In this document: in pieces, positions 52,943 through 61,166 of the stretch | How the letters are laid out: every line of letters starts with the position of its first letter | How positions within the stretch are numbered: the first letter of the stretch is position 1 | Assembly: GCA_963701445.1 (NCBI GenBank) | Contig: CAVPAM010000016.1 | Span: 4,166-68,165 of the forward strand | DNA from: CAKZLS01 sp963701445 | GTDB lineage: Bacteria; Pseudomonadota; Alphaproteobacteria; Rhodospirillales; Defluviicoccaceae | Length of the DNA stretch: 64,000 nt | Direction of reading: 5' to 3' | Notes under the pieces: model-generated | The model's database searches: none | Seen by the model: only the letters and a program-made list of their open reading frames with translations | What the model was told of the DNA's origin: nothing | Translations under genes and position numbers: made by a program

Positions 52943-53329
52943 GTGCCCGGCCTCGACATCACGCCGCCGCTGCCCCGGGGCAGCCAGCTGATCCAAGCCT
53001 ACGGGGACCTCGCGTTCCGCATCTCGAGCACGGCTTACGCCGGCTCCGTGCTGGTCTTTCCCCAGCGCACCGTGGCCTGGCCGGTGACCGAGCCGGCCGG
53101 GGTCACGCTCGAGTCGTTGGCCGAGGTGACGGCCGGCGCCGAGCCCGGCCGGATCCTGGTGGTGGGATGCGGCGCCCGCTTCCTGCCCCCGCCCGCGGGC
53201 CTGCGCGAGGGCCTGCGCGACGCCGGCCTCGTTCTCGAATGGATGGACACGGGCGCCGCCTGCCGCACCTACAACGTCCTCCTGATCGACGACCGCCCGG
53301 TCACCGCCGCCCTGATCGCCATCCCCTGA
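52943..53329 (+). CDS. Mth938-like domain (DUF498/DUF598) protein
   Basis: A 128-residue protein (GTG start, 5 bases after secF). It has the Mth938-like alpha/beta fold: VLVFPQRTVAWPV, RILVVGCGARFLPPP and TGAACRTYNVLLIDDRPVTAALIAI. Members are linked to respiratory complex I assembly (NDUFAF3 in mitochondria) and sit next to secF in alphaproteobacteria. Confidence 0.85.
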   Translation: MPGLDITPPLPRGSQLIQAYGDLAFRISSTAYAGSVLVFPQRTVAWPVTEPAGVTLESLAEVTAGAEPGRILVVGCGARFLPPPAGLREGLRDAGLVLEWMDTGAACRTYNVLLIDDRPVTAALIAIP

Positions 53330-53371
53330 CGCCATGCCCGCGCCCGCCTTCATCCTCCTTCCCGGCATCGA

Positions 53372-53899
53372 ATGACCGACGAATTCGACATACGCGAGAG
53401 CCTCCCGACGGACATGGCCGCGCTTGACGCGCTCTATCCTCTCGCGTTTCCCGACGAGGACATGCTGCCGCTGACGCGGGACTTGCTGCGGGGGGACACC
53501 CACGTCCTTTCGCTGGTCGCGATTGCCGGGCCGACACTGGTGGGGCATATCGTCTTTACGATGTGCGGCCTCGCCGGGCGGTCCGGCTCGGTCGCCCTCC
53601 TCGGACCGCTCGCGGTCGCTCCCCACAGGCAACGGCGGGGTATCGGCGGCGCCCTCGTCCGCGACGGTTTGCGACGCCTGAAAGGCGGCGGCGCGACCCA
53701 GGTTCAGGTGCTTGGCGACCCCGCCTACTACGGGCGCTTGGGCTTCGAACCCGACGGTGGTGTCGCGCCGCCGTATCCGGTGCCGGACGAATGGCGGGCG
53801 GCCTGGCAATCCATCCGCCTTCGCGACGGCGATCCGCCGCTTCAGGGCACGCTTTCCGTGCCGTCGCCGTGGCGGCAACCGGCGCTCTGGGCGCCATAG
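53372..53899 (+). CDS. GNAT-family N-acetyltransferase
   Basis: A 175-residue single GNAT domain. The acetyl-CoA loop is LGPLAVAPHRQRRGIGGALV (Q/RxxGxG/A type) and the C-terminal part has VLGDPAYYGRLGFEPDGGV, as in YhbS-like acetyltransferases. Substrate unknown. It lies in the same orientation as the Mth938 gene and 42 bases after it. Confidence 0.85.
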   Translation: MTDEFDIRESLPTDMAALDALYPLAFPDEDMLPLTRDLLRGDTHVLSLVAIAGPTLVGHIVFTMCGLAGRSGSVALLGPLAVAPHRQRRGIGGALVRDGLRRLKGGGATQVQVLGDPAYYGRLGFEPDGGVAPPYPVPDEWRAAWQSIRLRDGDPPLQGTLSVPSPWRQPALWAP

Positions 53900-54157
53900 C
53901 GGCGGCGCGGCGCCGCCGGTTCCACGTCGAGGGCGCGTTGGAAACGCCGCGTCGGCCGTCTCCCGGGTTTGCCGGGGACGATCGCGGCCGGCCCGGCCGC
54001 TCGGCGATACGCCGGTCCATCCGCGGACCAAAAAAATGTGCCGTCGCGGCCGGACGTAAAAGAATTGCTAACCACATCCGTCGCACATTGGCGCTCGCCG
54101 GAGCGGCGCCGAGCCGGGCCGGCCTTCAAGGGTCAAATTGGCGAGGCGAGGGTGCGC
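53900..54157. other. Intergenic stretch, no gene seen
   Basis: 258 bases of GC-rich sequence with no domain-bearing frame. It presumably carries the promoter of the DUF2336 gene; no clear elements. Confidence 0.5.
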
Positions 54158-55234
54158 ATGTTCGGACGTCGCGATCCACAAGCGTTGGCGAAGCTGGAAG
54201 CCCTGACGAAGGAGAGTTCGCCGGCCGAGAGGGCCGGGATCGCGCGCGTTCTGGGCGACGTGCTGAACGCGGACCTGTCCGAGGACGAGCGCGGCGTCGC
54301 CGAGGCGATCGTGCACATCCTCTGCGACGACGTGATCGAATCCGTCCGCGCGGCGCTCGCCCAGTCGGTGTCGTCGTCCCTCTACCTGCCGCGAACCCTG
54401 GCCCAGCGTCTCGCCAGGGACATCGAGGAGGTCTCGATACCGGTCCTGGAACTCAGCTCGGTGCTGACCGACGACGACCTCAAGGAGGTGATCGGCAAGG
54501 GCACGCCGCGCCAGGTGGAGGCGACGGCCCGGCGCCCGGAGATTTCGGAGGCGGTCAGCGACGCCATCGTCGAACGCGGCCACGTGCCGGCGATCTCGAC
54601 GCTCGTCGGCAACCAGGGCGCCGCGCTCGGCGCGGACACATGGGTCAAGGCCATCGAGCGCTACGGCGAGGATCGGGAGCTGATCCAGGCGGCGATCGAT
54701 CGCGGCCGCATTCCCGAGCAGGTCGCGACGAAGCTGCTGGCGGTCGCGACCGCGCATGTCTCGGCGTTCGTGGTGCGCTACCTGAACGTTCCGCCGACGA
54801 CGATCCCGGCGACGGGCGAACTGAACATCGAGGTGGACACCGAGAACCTGCTGGCGCGGGTGGTGCCGGACGACGTGGAGCCGAACCGGTATGCCCAGAC
54901 GCTGCACAAACAGAACAAGCTCGGCCGGAAAGTCCTGCTGCGGGCGCTGTGCACCGGCGAGTTCGTCTTTCTCACCGCCGCCGTCGCGCGCCTGACCGGA
55001 CTGTCGTATCACGATGTCCAGCGCAAGCTGTTCTCGTCGTCCGCGTTTGCCCGCAAGCAGATCCTGGCGCGCGCCGGTCTGGAGCCGGCGATGGTCGGCG
55101 TGTTCGAGTCGCTGCTCGGCATGGGCAACGTGACCGACCCCGTCGAGTACCAGCGCATGGCCCGCGAAACGGTATCCACCGCCCTCGGCAAGAACTACCT
55201 CCCGCCGACGCCGTTCGAACTGTTCGGCGGTTAG
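54158..55234 (+). CDS. DUF2336-domain protein
   Basis: A 358-residue, almost entirely helical protein from ATG 54158 (MFGRRDPQALAKLEAL). HEAT-like helical repeats occupy residues 1-210 (VRAALAQSVSSSLYLPRTLA, ARDIEEVSIPVLELSSVLT). The second half (residues 235-330, LARVVPDDVEPNRYAQTLHK, AAVARLTGLSYHDVQRKLFS) is the other part of the DUF2336 pattern found throughout Rhodospirillales and Rhizobiales. Function unknown. Confidence 0.8.
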   Translation: MFGRRDPQALAKLEALTKESSPAERAGIARVLGDVLNADLSEDERGVAEAIVHILCDDVIESVRAALAQSVSSSLYLPRTLAQRLARDIEEVSIPVLELSSVLTDDDLKEVIGKGTPRQVEATARRPEISEAVSDAIVERGHVPAISTLVGNQGAALGADTWVKAIERYGEDRELIQAAIDRGRIPEQVATKLLAVATAHVSAFVVRYLNVPPTTIPATGELNIEVDTENLLARVVPDDVEPNRYAQTLHKQNKLGRKVLLRALCTGEFVFLTAAVARLTGLSYHDVQRKLFSSSAFARKQILARAGLEPAMVGVFESLLGMGNVTDPVEYQRMARETVSTALGKNYLPPTPFELFGG

Positions 55235-55335
55235 GGCACCGCCGCCGCGCCGCCGGAGGGTGTCCCGGCGACGACGGCGTCCGTCGGCATGAGCCGCTCC
55301 CGCGCCTGTTCCCGTTCCGTTCGAACGGGATTTCG

Positions 55336-55390
55336 CGGGGGGGGGGGGTGTAACGCGTTTTTGCAAAACAACCCCATGCACCGTAGAATT
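55336..55390. repeat. Dispersed poly-G / TGTAACGCG repeat, copy 2
   Basis: Same unit as 2657-2711: about 13 G, TGTAACGCG, T-run, TTGCAAAA, CAACCCCATGCA, GTAGAA, in the same orientation on the plus strand. Both copies are followed by AT-richer sequence with related TCATT.AAAT.. motifs, so homology may continue past 55390. Confidence 0.7.
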
Positions 55391-55737
55391 TCTCCGCAAG
55401 TCATTGAAATGATTGAATTTTTAAAATGCTCGTTGCCGCTCCGCAATGACGTAAGTCCGTTGATATAAAACAAAACATTCCGATGCGATCCGGGAACGAC
55501 CGGCTTTCGAGACCGCCATTTTGCGTCAAATCGGGGGGAAAAATCGCCAAATACGCGCCGCGAAACGCGATTTTTGGCGGTTCAGGGAGGCGTTTCCGGG
55601 CGGCCCTGGAAACCGTGGCGTAGCCGCTGAAAGGGGCGAAAACAGCCCGGGGGAGAGGTTCGAGGGCTGTCAAACACGCGAGCCCGGACACGGATTTTGC
55701 TACACAATACTGAACCAGACCCCGGCGCCCGCAGTGC

Positions 55738-55771
55738 CTATCCGGTTAAGACAGACACCCACTACATCTAG
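55738..55771. repeat. 34-bp inverted repeat, left arm
   Basis: Begins CTATCCGGTTAAGACAGACA and ends TACATCTAG. It is the inverted counterpart of 57087-57120, with 29 of 34 positions matching (mismatches at positions 6, 11, 19, 26, 31). The motif ACAGACACCC resembles insertion-sequence ends. The two arms bracket 1383 bases including two unknown genes. Confidence 0.75.
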
Positions 55772-55929
55772 AGTAAACAATGCGTAATGCCGACACCGCC
55801 TAATCGGCGGGTGATGACCCAGAGCTGCCGTTGGAATGGTTTGCAGCCTTCCATTATCATAGGTGCCGACACAGGCGCTGCTGAGCCCTTTGGAGGCTCT
55901 TACCGATTTGAGGACACGCCAAGATAACC

Positions 55930-56628
55930 GTGATAACCATGGCCATGGCATCGGTGGGAATGATGGACAAATCCAGATTTGGGGAAGGGAAAGTTGAACG
56001 CGCGGAAGTTATAACGAGGTATCGGCGCCTGAGGGAGCTCAGCCGAAAACATGGCGATGCGATTTTAAAAAGGCTTCCGAAAAAGACGTTGCTTGATTGG
56101 GGTAAGCGCCTTGGCTTGGTGCGAAGAAAAACCTTCATCGCTTCGAGCACTGGAGAAATAGCCCTTGCTTTTGATTTAGCGCTGTTTTCAACACGACCAG
56201 GAAAAATTTCTCCTGTCGAGCGGTATCGCAGAACATCGGAGTTTCCCGTAGGCAGTGAAGATGATCTGGTGCTTGATGCCATGTGTCGCTCACGTTTCTC
56301 CTTGTTCTTGGTCAAGCGTCGACATTTGGCCGCAGGACTGATCTTAGAAGACTTGTTACTCCAAGAGGAGGTGTGGCTCATGGACGAGGGTTTCGAACAA
56401 ACGGTGCCAGATGGACATGCTCTTGCCAGCCGAGTAACTAAGCCCGACGCCTTTCACATGACGACCGGTGCGGCAATTCCCATAACCCGTGAAGCCATGG
56501 AAGACGTAGCAGCGGCATTCCCTTCCCTTGACGCTTATCTCGCCGATCGCACAAACGTCAGGTTTATCGAGACCGTTTATCGAAGTGCTGTTACCCACGG
56601 GCTGATGGACACGGTGGTGATGGAATAG
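55930..56628 (+). CDS. Hypothetical protein, first gene between the 34-bp inverted repeats
   Basis: Up to 232 residues (GTG 55930; ATG 55939, 55963 are alternatives, none with a strong ribosome-binding site). No known domain recognised. The N-terminal part (AEVITRYRRLRELSRKHGDA) and HMTTGAAIPITREAM towards the C-terminus resemble a widespread small uncharacterised family often seen near mobile elements (from memory, unverified). Composition is plainly lower in GC than the chromosomal genes. Function unknown; transfer is likely. Confidence 0.6.
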   Translation: MITMAMASVGMMDKSRFGEGKVERAEVITRYRRLRELSRKHGDAILKRLPKKTLLDWGKRLGLVRRKTFIASSTGEIALAFDLALFSTRPGKISPVERYRRTSEFPVGSEDDLVLDAMCRSRFSLFLVKRRHLAAGLILEDLLLQEEVWLMDEGFEQTVPDGHALASRVTKPDAFHMTTGAAIPITREAMEDVAAAFPSLDAYLADRTNVRFIETVYRSAVTHGLMDTVVME

Positions 56629-56650
56629 CGCATATCTAGGACTTCGAACG

Positions 56651-57055
56651 ATGATCGATGACATAGAGAAATCTGTGGCGCTGGTGGAGAGAATGAAGGC
56701 TACATTGCCCATGCGTGCGTTTACGACCATGGAATTACGAAAAACCTTACAGCAAAGTTCGGAGCAGATTTTTCCGCACGAGTGTAGCGTCAATGAGATT
56801 AGATACATGGGCGACGAAGGCGGCATCGCGTGCAGTCTCGATTTCGGCTTTAGCGAGACCAAGGAGGTGCATATCGTCTCGATCACGCATCTCAGGTTCG
56901 ACCGCAGCAATCCGCTTGCACGCGAGATCGAGGCCTATTGTAAGCATAGGATCAAGCGACTTAGAAAAGCTCCATCATGGGATGGGATGGTCTTGACGTG
57001 TTTGGCAGTTCGTCGAGGCGATCGGATTGTTTCAGGTACAGCCGCTCTTGGCTAA
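56651..57055 (+). CDS. Hypothetical protein, second gene between the 34-bp inverted repeats
   Basis: A 134-residue protein 22 bases after the first, so likely cotranscribed. No domain recognised; LVERMKATLPMRAFTTMELR suggests a small helical N-terminus and the rest alternates strands and helices (CSLDFGFSETKEVHIVSITH, RKAPSWDGMVLTCLAVRRG). Low GC like its neighbour. Function unknown. Confidence 0.6.
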   Translation: MIDDIEKSVALVERMKATLPMRAFTTMELRKTLQQSSEQIFPHECSVNEIRYMGDEGGIACSLDFGFSETKEVHIVSITHLRFDRSNPLAREIEAYCKHRIKRLRKAPSWDGMVLTCLAVRRGDRIVSGTAALG

Positions 57056-57086
57056 TTCCTGCCATACAAGGATATGTGCGGCAACC

Positions 57087-57120
57087 CTACATGTGGTGGG
57101 TATCTGTCTAAACCCGATAG
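57087..57120. repeat. 34-bp inverted repeat, right arm
   Basis: Starts CTACATGTGGTGGGTATCTG and ends AACCCGATAG; inverted relative of 55738-55771. Either arm could be the end of a lost insertion sequence or the terminus of a small non-autonomous element. Confidence 0.75.
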
Positions 57121-57218
57121 CTTGGCCGCGTCCCATATCTCTTGAAAAAGCAAATCGAGTTGATCCGGCGGCGGTTAAAATTTGCCGAGCGGATACACCG
57201 GAAAAGGCAGAATTGACG

Positions 57219-57296
57219 ATGAGCGACAGCGCGAAAAAAGACTACGAGGAAAGCAGCGGGAACGTTTTCGCTGATCTGGGCCAAGGGAGGGGTTGA
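57219..57296 (+). pseudogene. N-terminal remnant of a XRE/HigA-type antitoxin
   Basis: A 25-codon frame: MSDSAKKDYEESSGNVFADL, then GQGRG and TGA. The phrase ESSGNVFADLGL is the typical beginning of XRE-family HigA/RelB-associated antitoxins, which continue for 70-90 more residues with an HTH. Here the continuation is missing, so it is a truncated fossil immediately upstream of the CBS gene promoter. No HigB toxin is visible. Confidence 0.5.
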
Positions 57297-57320
57297 CATA
57301 GCGTGCTCAATCCTTAGTAT
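57293..57320 (+). promoter_or_regulatory. Sigma70-type promoter of the CBS-domain gene
   Basis: TTGACA (57293-57298), 16-base spacer, TAGTAT (57315-57320). It is about 100 bases upstream of ATG 57419. The -35 is a perfect match to consensus and the -10 is 4 of 6. Confidence 0.6.
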
Positions 57321-57418
57321 TTTAGTCAGACTTTCCTCGAAATATGACAATGGCGACGTGGGGCATTTCTCCCCCGGCGGCTGTTTTCATATTGATTAAC
57401 GGCGAAAGGAGGCGACCC

Positions 57419-58012
57419 ATGAAAGTACGCGATGTGATGCGAACAACCTCAAAATCCGTCGCTGGCCACGAAACGGTGCAGGCGGCGGCCAAGCGGATGA
57501 AGAGCGAGGACGTCGGTTGCCTGGTGGTCGACAACGGCGATCAGTCGGAGGGCATCGTCACGGATCGCGATCTCTCGGTGCGATGCATCGGCGACGGCAA
57601 AGACCCGTCGTCGATGACCGTTCGCGATGTCATGTCGGTCGGCGTTATCGATTGCCGCGAGGACGAGCCTATCGGTGCCGTCATCGAGCGGATGATCGGC
57701 GAGGGCGTGCTGCGTCTGCCCGTCCGTGATCGCAACGGGCAAGTGGTCGGATTGATCTCGGCACGCGATTCGGTGCGATCAGTGCCGATGTCGCAGCTAT
57801 CGCAGCGCAAGTCGCTGAGGATTCGCTTCGTCAAAGACATCGTCTCCAGCCAAGGCCAAGTTCATCAAGTCCCGGTGCAAAACGTCTACGTGACGGGCAG
57901 TGGAGATCAAGAGCATGCCGTGGCGGAAGCCGTCGAGCGCTTCCAGTCGGACCGCGGGGTGCGGGACTGGAGATTGGTGGCAGACGGCTTGGAAATCGAA
58001 GAGGTGGCTTGA
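57419..58012 (+). CDS. Tandem CBS-domain protein
   Basis: A 197-residue protein; ATG 57419 follows the strong AAAGGAGGCGACCC. Two CBS motifs: MKVRDVMRTTSKSVAGHETV with VGCLVVDNGDQSEGIVTDRD, and VRDVMSVGVIDCREDEPIGA with RLPVRDRNGQVVGLISARDS. Such pairs form a Bateman module binding adenosine nucleotides. The C-terminal about 60 residues (VHQVPVQNVYVTGSGDQEHA) are unassigned. It may sense energy status. GC is intermediate, and a strong promoter sits upstream. Confidence 0.85.
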   Translation: MKVRDVMRTTSKSVAGHETVQAAAKRMKSEDVGCLVVDNGDQSEGIVTDRDLSVRCIGDGKDPSSMTVRDVMSVGVIDCREDEPIGAVIERMIGEGVLRLPVRDRNGQVVGLISARDSVRSVPMSQLSQRKSLRIRFVKDIVSSQGQVHQVPVQNVYVTGSGDQEHAVAEAVERFQSDRGVRDWRLVADGLEIEEVA

Positions 58013-58109
58013 GGCTCGCCTGCTCCCCGCCGCCGGCATGGAACCCGTTGCCGGCGGTGGGGCATCGCGGCGGTACCCAGTCGTCTCACCATCACCAAGG
58101 GAGGACCTG

Positions 58110-58268
58110 ATGCATCCACGGATACACGCCCAGGTTCCAAAACCACCGACCGATCCACCCCCACCACCGGGCGAAAAGCCTGACGAACCAACTCCTCATA
58201 GAGAGCCACCCATGCCGCCGCCGGCACCGCCGATTGAGCCGCCGCCGGAGCCGCCGCCAGCCGCGTAA
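58110..58268 (+). CDS. Proline-rich mini-protein (52 aa)
   Basis: Start ATG 58110 preceded by GGGAGGACCTG. The 52-residue product is about 45 percent proline with repeated PPP and EPP blocks (for example PPTDPPPPPGEKPDEPTPHR) and has no signal peptide or membrane segment. It follows the CBS gene by 97 bases in the same orientation, so it may be cotranscribed. Function unknown; the strong ribosome-binding site argues for real translation, low complexity argues for caution. Confidence 0.5.
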   Translation: MHPRIHAQVPKPPTDPPPPPGEKPDEPTPHREPPMPPPAPPIEPPPEPPPAA

Positions 58269-58559
58269 AGCGTGAGTACCCGCCCCTGGCTAGACCTTCT
58301 CGTGCCAGCCTACCGCCAGCCACAGCGGCAATACCCTCAGCTTCGGACTAACTCCCGGCGTGACGCTGACCCGGGGCGGTCCTGATTGACGCTGAAACGG
58401 TGTCTCGAAAGCGGACAACGATCGGACTGACCGAAACGGTCGTTTGTGACCGCCTATAGGCTCTCAAGTAAGGCGCGAACTTTGCTGGCACGTCGGGGTA
58501 CGTGGTCCTGACCCGAGGTGGCGTTTCGGAATTCGGAAATCACACTCGCTCAACGCCGA
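58269..58559. other. Intergenic stretch between convergent genes, nothing recognised
   Basis: About 290 bases. Small palindromes such as GGGTACGTGGTCCTGACC were seen but no clear terminator, gene or repeat. Confidence 0.4.
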
Positions 58560-59543
58560 TCAAGGCCAGATTGCATAAACGTAAGCGAGATATCCTAAGA
58601 GGAGAGCCGCACCTTCCCATCGAGCGATCTTGAGGCCTGTCCAGGCGAACGCGACGAGCGTCAGCGAGACGCCGATCATCACGGGATTGTCGAAGGTCAC
58701 TATCTCATGCGGCACCACTCCGGGTGCGATGAGCGCAGTGACGCCGCCAATCCCGAGAATATTGTAAATGTTCGAGCCAACGATGTTTCCGAATGCGACG
58801 TCGCCCTGTTTCCTAATCCCGGCAACGACCGAGGTCACGAGTTCCGGCATCGATGTACCCACAGCGACGATGGTGAGACCAATGACCGTTTCAGAGATGC
58901 GGAACCCGCGAGCAAGCGCCACGGCACCGTCCACCAGAAACTTGCCACCAATGACCACCAGAGAAAGGCCGCCGACGGCAATGAGTGTCGAAATCAATAT
59001 TGAACCAGGCGGTGGCGCAGTCGGCGCAAGGGCGGCATCAGTCTCCTGTAATGCATTGCTTTTTTCATAGACGGCGCCGTGGCCCGCCGAAGTGGCCGAT
59101 CGCTCCTGCCGGAACGCAAGATAGATATACGCTACGAGTGCGACGACAAAAACCGATCCAACCAGGCGACCGAGGGGCATCGTGAAGGCGAAGACCGAGA
59201 ACAGGATCGCAACGGCCAGCATGATCGCGCCATCCCTCTTCAGGGCGGAAGAGGCAATGACCATCGGACTGATCAGCGCAGCGATACCGACAATCAGGAG
59301 GATGTTGGCGATGTTGGAGCCGACTATGTTGCCGTAGGCAATGCCCGGCGCATTCGAGAGCGCGGCCTGCACCGACGTCACGAGTTCGGGAGTGGAAGTT
59401 CCAAAACCGACAAGCGTCAGCCCAATCACAAGCGGAGACACCCCAAGGGCAGTCGCAACCTGCACAGCCCCTCGAACGAGAAGCTCGCCCCCAGCTATCA
59501 GCAGTACAAGTCCGCCAACGAGCGGTAACCAGATTTCGAGCAT
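58560..59543 (-). CDS. Calcium/sodium (CaCA-family) antiporter, YrbG-like
   Basis: A 327-residue, ten-span membrane exchanger; ATG 59543 follows TTGGAGTTGAAT. The two alpha-repeat ion-binding motifs are VGFGTSTPELVTSVQAALSN with YGNIVGSNIANI, and VAVGTSMPELVTSVVAGIRK with FGNIVGSNIYNI. A cytoplasmic loop separates the halves around residue 155-185. It exports Ca2+ (or other cations) using Na+ or H+. First of a three-gene ion/solute transport group with MFS and ClC genes. Confidence 0.93.
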   Translation of the reverse strand: MLEIWLPLVGGLVLLIAGGELLVRGAVQVATALGVSPLVIGLTLVGFGTSTPELVTSVQAALSNAPGIAYGNIVGSNIANILLIVGIAALISPMVIASSALKRDGAIMLAVAILFSVFAFTMPLGRLVGSVFVVALVAYIYLAFRQERSATSAGHGAVYEKSNALQETDAALAPTAPPPGSILISTLIAVGGLSLVVIGGKFLVDGAVALARGFRISETVIGLTIVAVGTSMPELVTSVVAGIRKQGDVAFGNIVGSNIYNILGIGGVTALIAPGVVPHEIVTFDNPVMIGVSLTLVAFAWTGLKIARWEGAALLLGYLAYVYAIWP

Positions 59544-59900
59544 ATTCAACTCCAACTCTCAGGTGCTCAGATTAAAGAAAGGGTTGGAAACTCCCAAAAA
59601 ATTACTCTGTGCGCCAAGCCCCTTCGAGGTTCGGCGACCGTCGTGCGTGTCCGCTAATTTACGCCAGCCTAAAGTAAACCCCGAACCATGCCCTAGGGTT
59701 GCGCGAGTTGATTGCGTCATGGCCAAAAACGGTCATTTCTGGCACAATCCTTCCAGGCAGCCGCTGGAGGAGTTTGACGCCGCTGCCTCGGCACATGCTT
59801 AGAGGTGCATGGGTCCGGGAATCAAGCGAGGCCGCCGTTCCCACGCCAATCGATCCCACTCGGTTTGAGCCGACGGGACCCAGAATGTCCGTCTCCGCCA
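59544..59900. other. Intergenic stretch between CaCA and MFS genes
   Basis: About 350 bases. A short frame (59719-59802, MAKNGHFWHNPSRQPLEEFD) has no recognised domain; it looks like a scrap of a former gene. The region should hold the CaCA promoter and the MFS 3' end; no clear terminator. Confidence 0.4.
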
Positions 59901-61166
59901 TCAGGACCGCGTCGCAGCCTCGCGTTCGGTCTCGGCCTGTTCGGCGGCCCAGGCACCCGCGGCTTCCACGGCCACCGGCGAGGTGGTGGGCAGCACGCCG
60001 AGGTAGCTTTCGGTCTCGGCCACTGGGACACCCGGGCGCTGCGTCATGCGGTAGAGCGCATACAACGCCACGGCACCGAAAGTTGCCGCAAGGACCAGCC
60101 AGAACGCGAACGGGCCGAATCCCTGCATCGCCCAGCCGGTTATCAGCGGGCCCGCGATAGCGCCCAATCCGAAGGTGAAAACCAGCCCTCCGGATGCCGA
60201 TGGCATCTCCTCGGCGGATAGGAAATCGTTGGTGTAGGCGAGAAACAGGGCGTAGAGCGGCGTCGTCACGCCGCCGGCGAAGAAGGCCGCCACCATCAGT
60301 CCCCACTGATCGCCGCCGGTCATCCAGCCCAGCCCGCAGGATGCCGCTCCGACAGCGGCCGCCCCCAAGATCAGCTTGCGGCGATCCATCCGGTCGGAAA
60401 GCCAGCCGAACGGATATTGCAGCACCAGCGCTCCGGCGAACATCACCGCGACAAACAGCGCGATTGAGTCCGCCGACATCCCGATCTGGGTGCCGAAGAC
60501 CGCGCCCATGCCCGATTGCGTAGCGTAAAGGCCGCCGAGCAGGAAAATTCCGACGGCGCCGAGCGGCGAGCTTGAAAACAGCTTTCGCAGCGACATCGGA
60601 CGTGTCACCTCGACCGTCGGCGCGGGCGTGACGCTCAGAAGGATCGGCGCGAAAGAGATCGACACCAGGATCGACGCGCCTATGAAGAGCGCCGCGGTAC
60701 CGGCATCGCCCAGCGTCAGCAGCCCCTGCGCGCCGATGATCCCCAGCGTCTGCGCAATCATATAGGCCGACAGCACCTTGCCGCGTGTGTCGTTGGTCGC
60801 GGCGTTGTTAAGCCAGCTTTCGGCCGCCACGTAGATGCCCGACATACAAAATCCGATAAGCACCCGCAGCAACGTCCAGGCCCAGGGTTCGGCCAGCAGC
60901 GTAAACGCGATCAGACCCGCGGACATGAAGCTGCCAAGCGCCGCGAAGACGCGCACATGACCTACCCGCCGGATCAGCAGAGGGGAAAAGCGTGCGCCTG
61001 ACAGAAAGCCCATGAAATAGCCAGAGGTGACGATGGCCAGCTCAGTGGCAGAAAAGCCCTCGATCCCGCCACGCAGGCCGATGAGGGTGAAATGCATGCC
61101 GTTACCCAGCATGATGAACAAGATCCCTATCAGAAGGGCCCAGACCCCGGACAACACTTGCAGCAT
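59901..61166 (-). CDS. MFS transporter (YcaD/UMF1-like twelve-span permease)
   Basis: A 421-residue MFS permease with twelve predicted spans; ATG 61166 (MLQVLSGVWALLIGILFIML). Family features are the FMGFLSGARFSPLLIRRVGH region (A-motif-like loop), YVAAESWLNNAATNDTRGKV, and FGWLSDRMDRRKLILG, the second-half A-motif. Substrate unknown; YcaD-type members are probably sugar or drug exporters. Ends with a hydrophilic Ala/Glu-rich tail. Confidence 0.88.
   Translation of the reverse strand: MLQVLSGVWALLIGILFIMLGNGMHFTLIGLRGGIEGFSATELAIVTSGYFMGFLSGARFSPLLIRRVGHVRVFAALGSFMSAGLIAFTLLAEPWAWTLLRVLIGFCMSGIYVAAESWLNNAATNDTRGKVLSAYMIAQTLGIIGAQGLLTLGDAGTAALFIGASILVSISFAPILLSVTPAPTVEVTRPMSLRKLFSSSPLGAVGIFLLGGLYATQSGMGAVFGTQIGMSADSIALFVAVMFAGALVLQYPFGWLSDRMDRRKLILGAAAVGAASCGLGWMTGGDQWGLMVAAFFAGGVTTPLYALFLAYTNDFLSAEEMPSASGGLVFTFGLGAIAGPLITGWAMQGFGPFAFWLVLAATFGAVALYALYRMTQRPGVPVAETESYLGVLPTTSPVAVEAAGAWAAEQAETEREAATRS

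Larger units (their letters stand above)
55235..55929. other. Intergenic/accessory stretch: poly-G repeat and left inverted repeat
   Basis: About 700 bases without a credible gene. It contains the second poly-G repeat (55336-55390), a scrap of REP-like sequence (GCCGCTCCGCAATGACG, 55438-55454) and the left arm of a 34-bp inverted repeat (55738-55771). GC falls sharply from here towards 57350. Confidence 0.6.

Noticed and set aside
55521..55787. 88-codon frame between poly-G repeat and inverted repeat
   Set aside because: No ribosome-binding site, crosses the inverted-repeat arm and lacks any domain.
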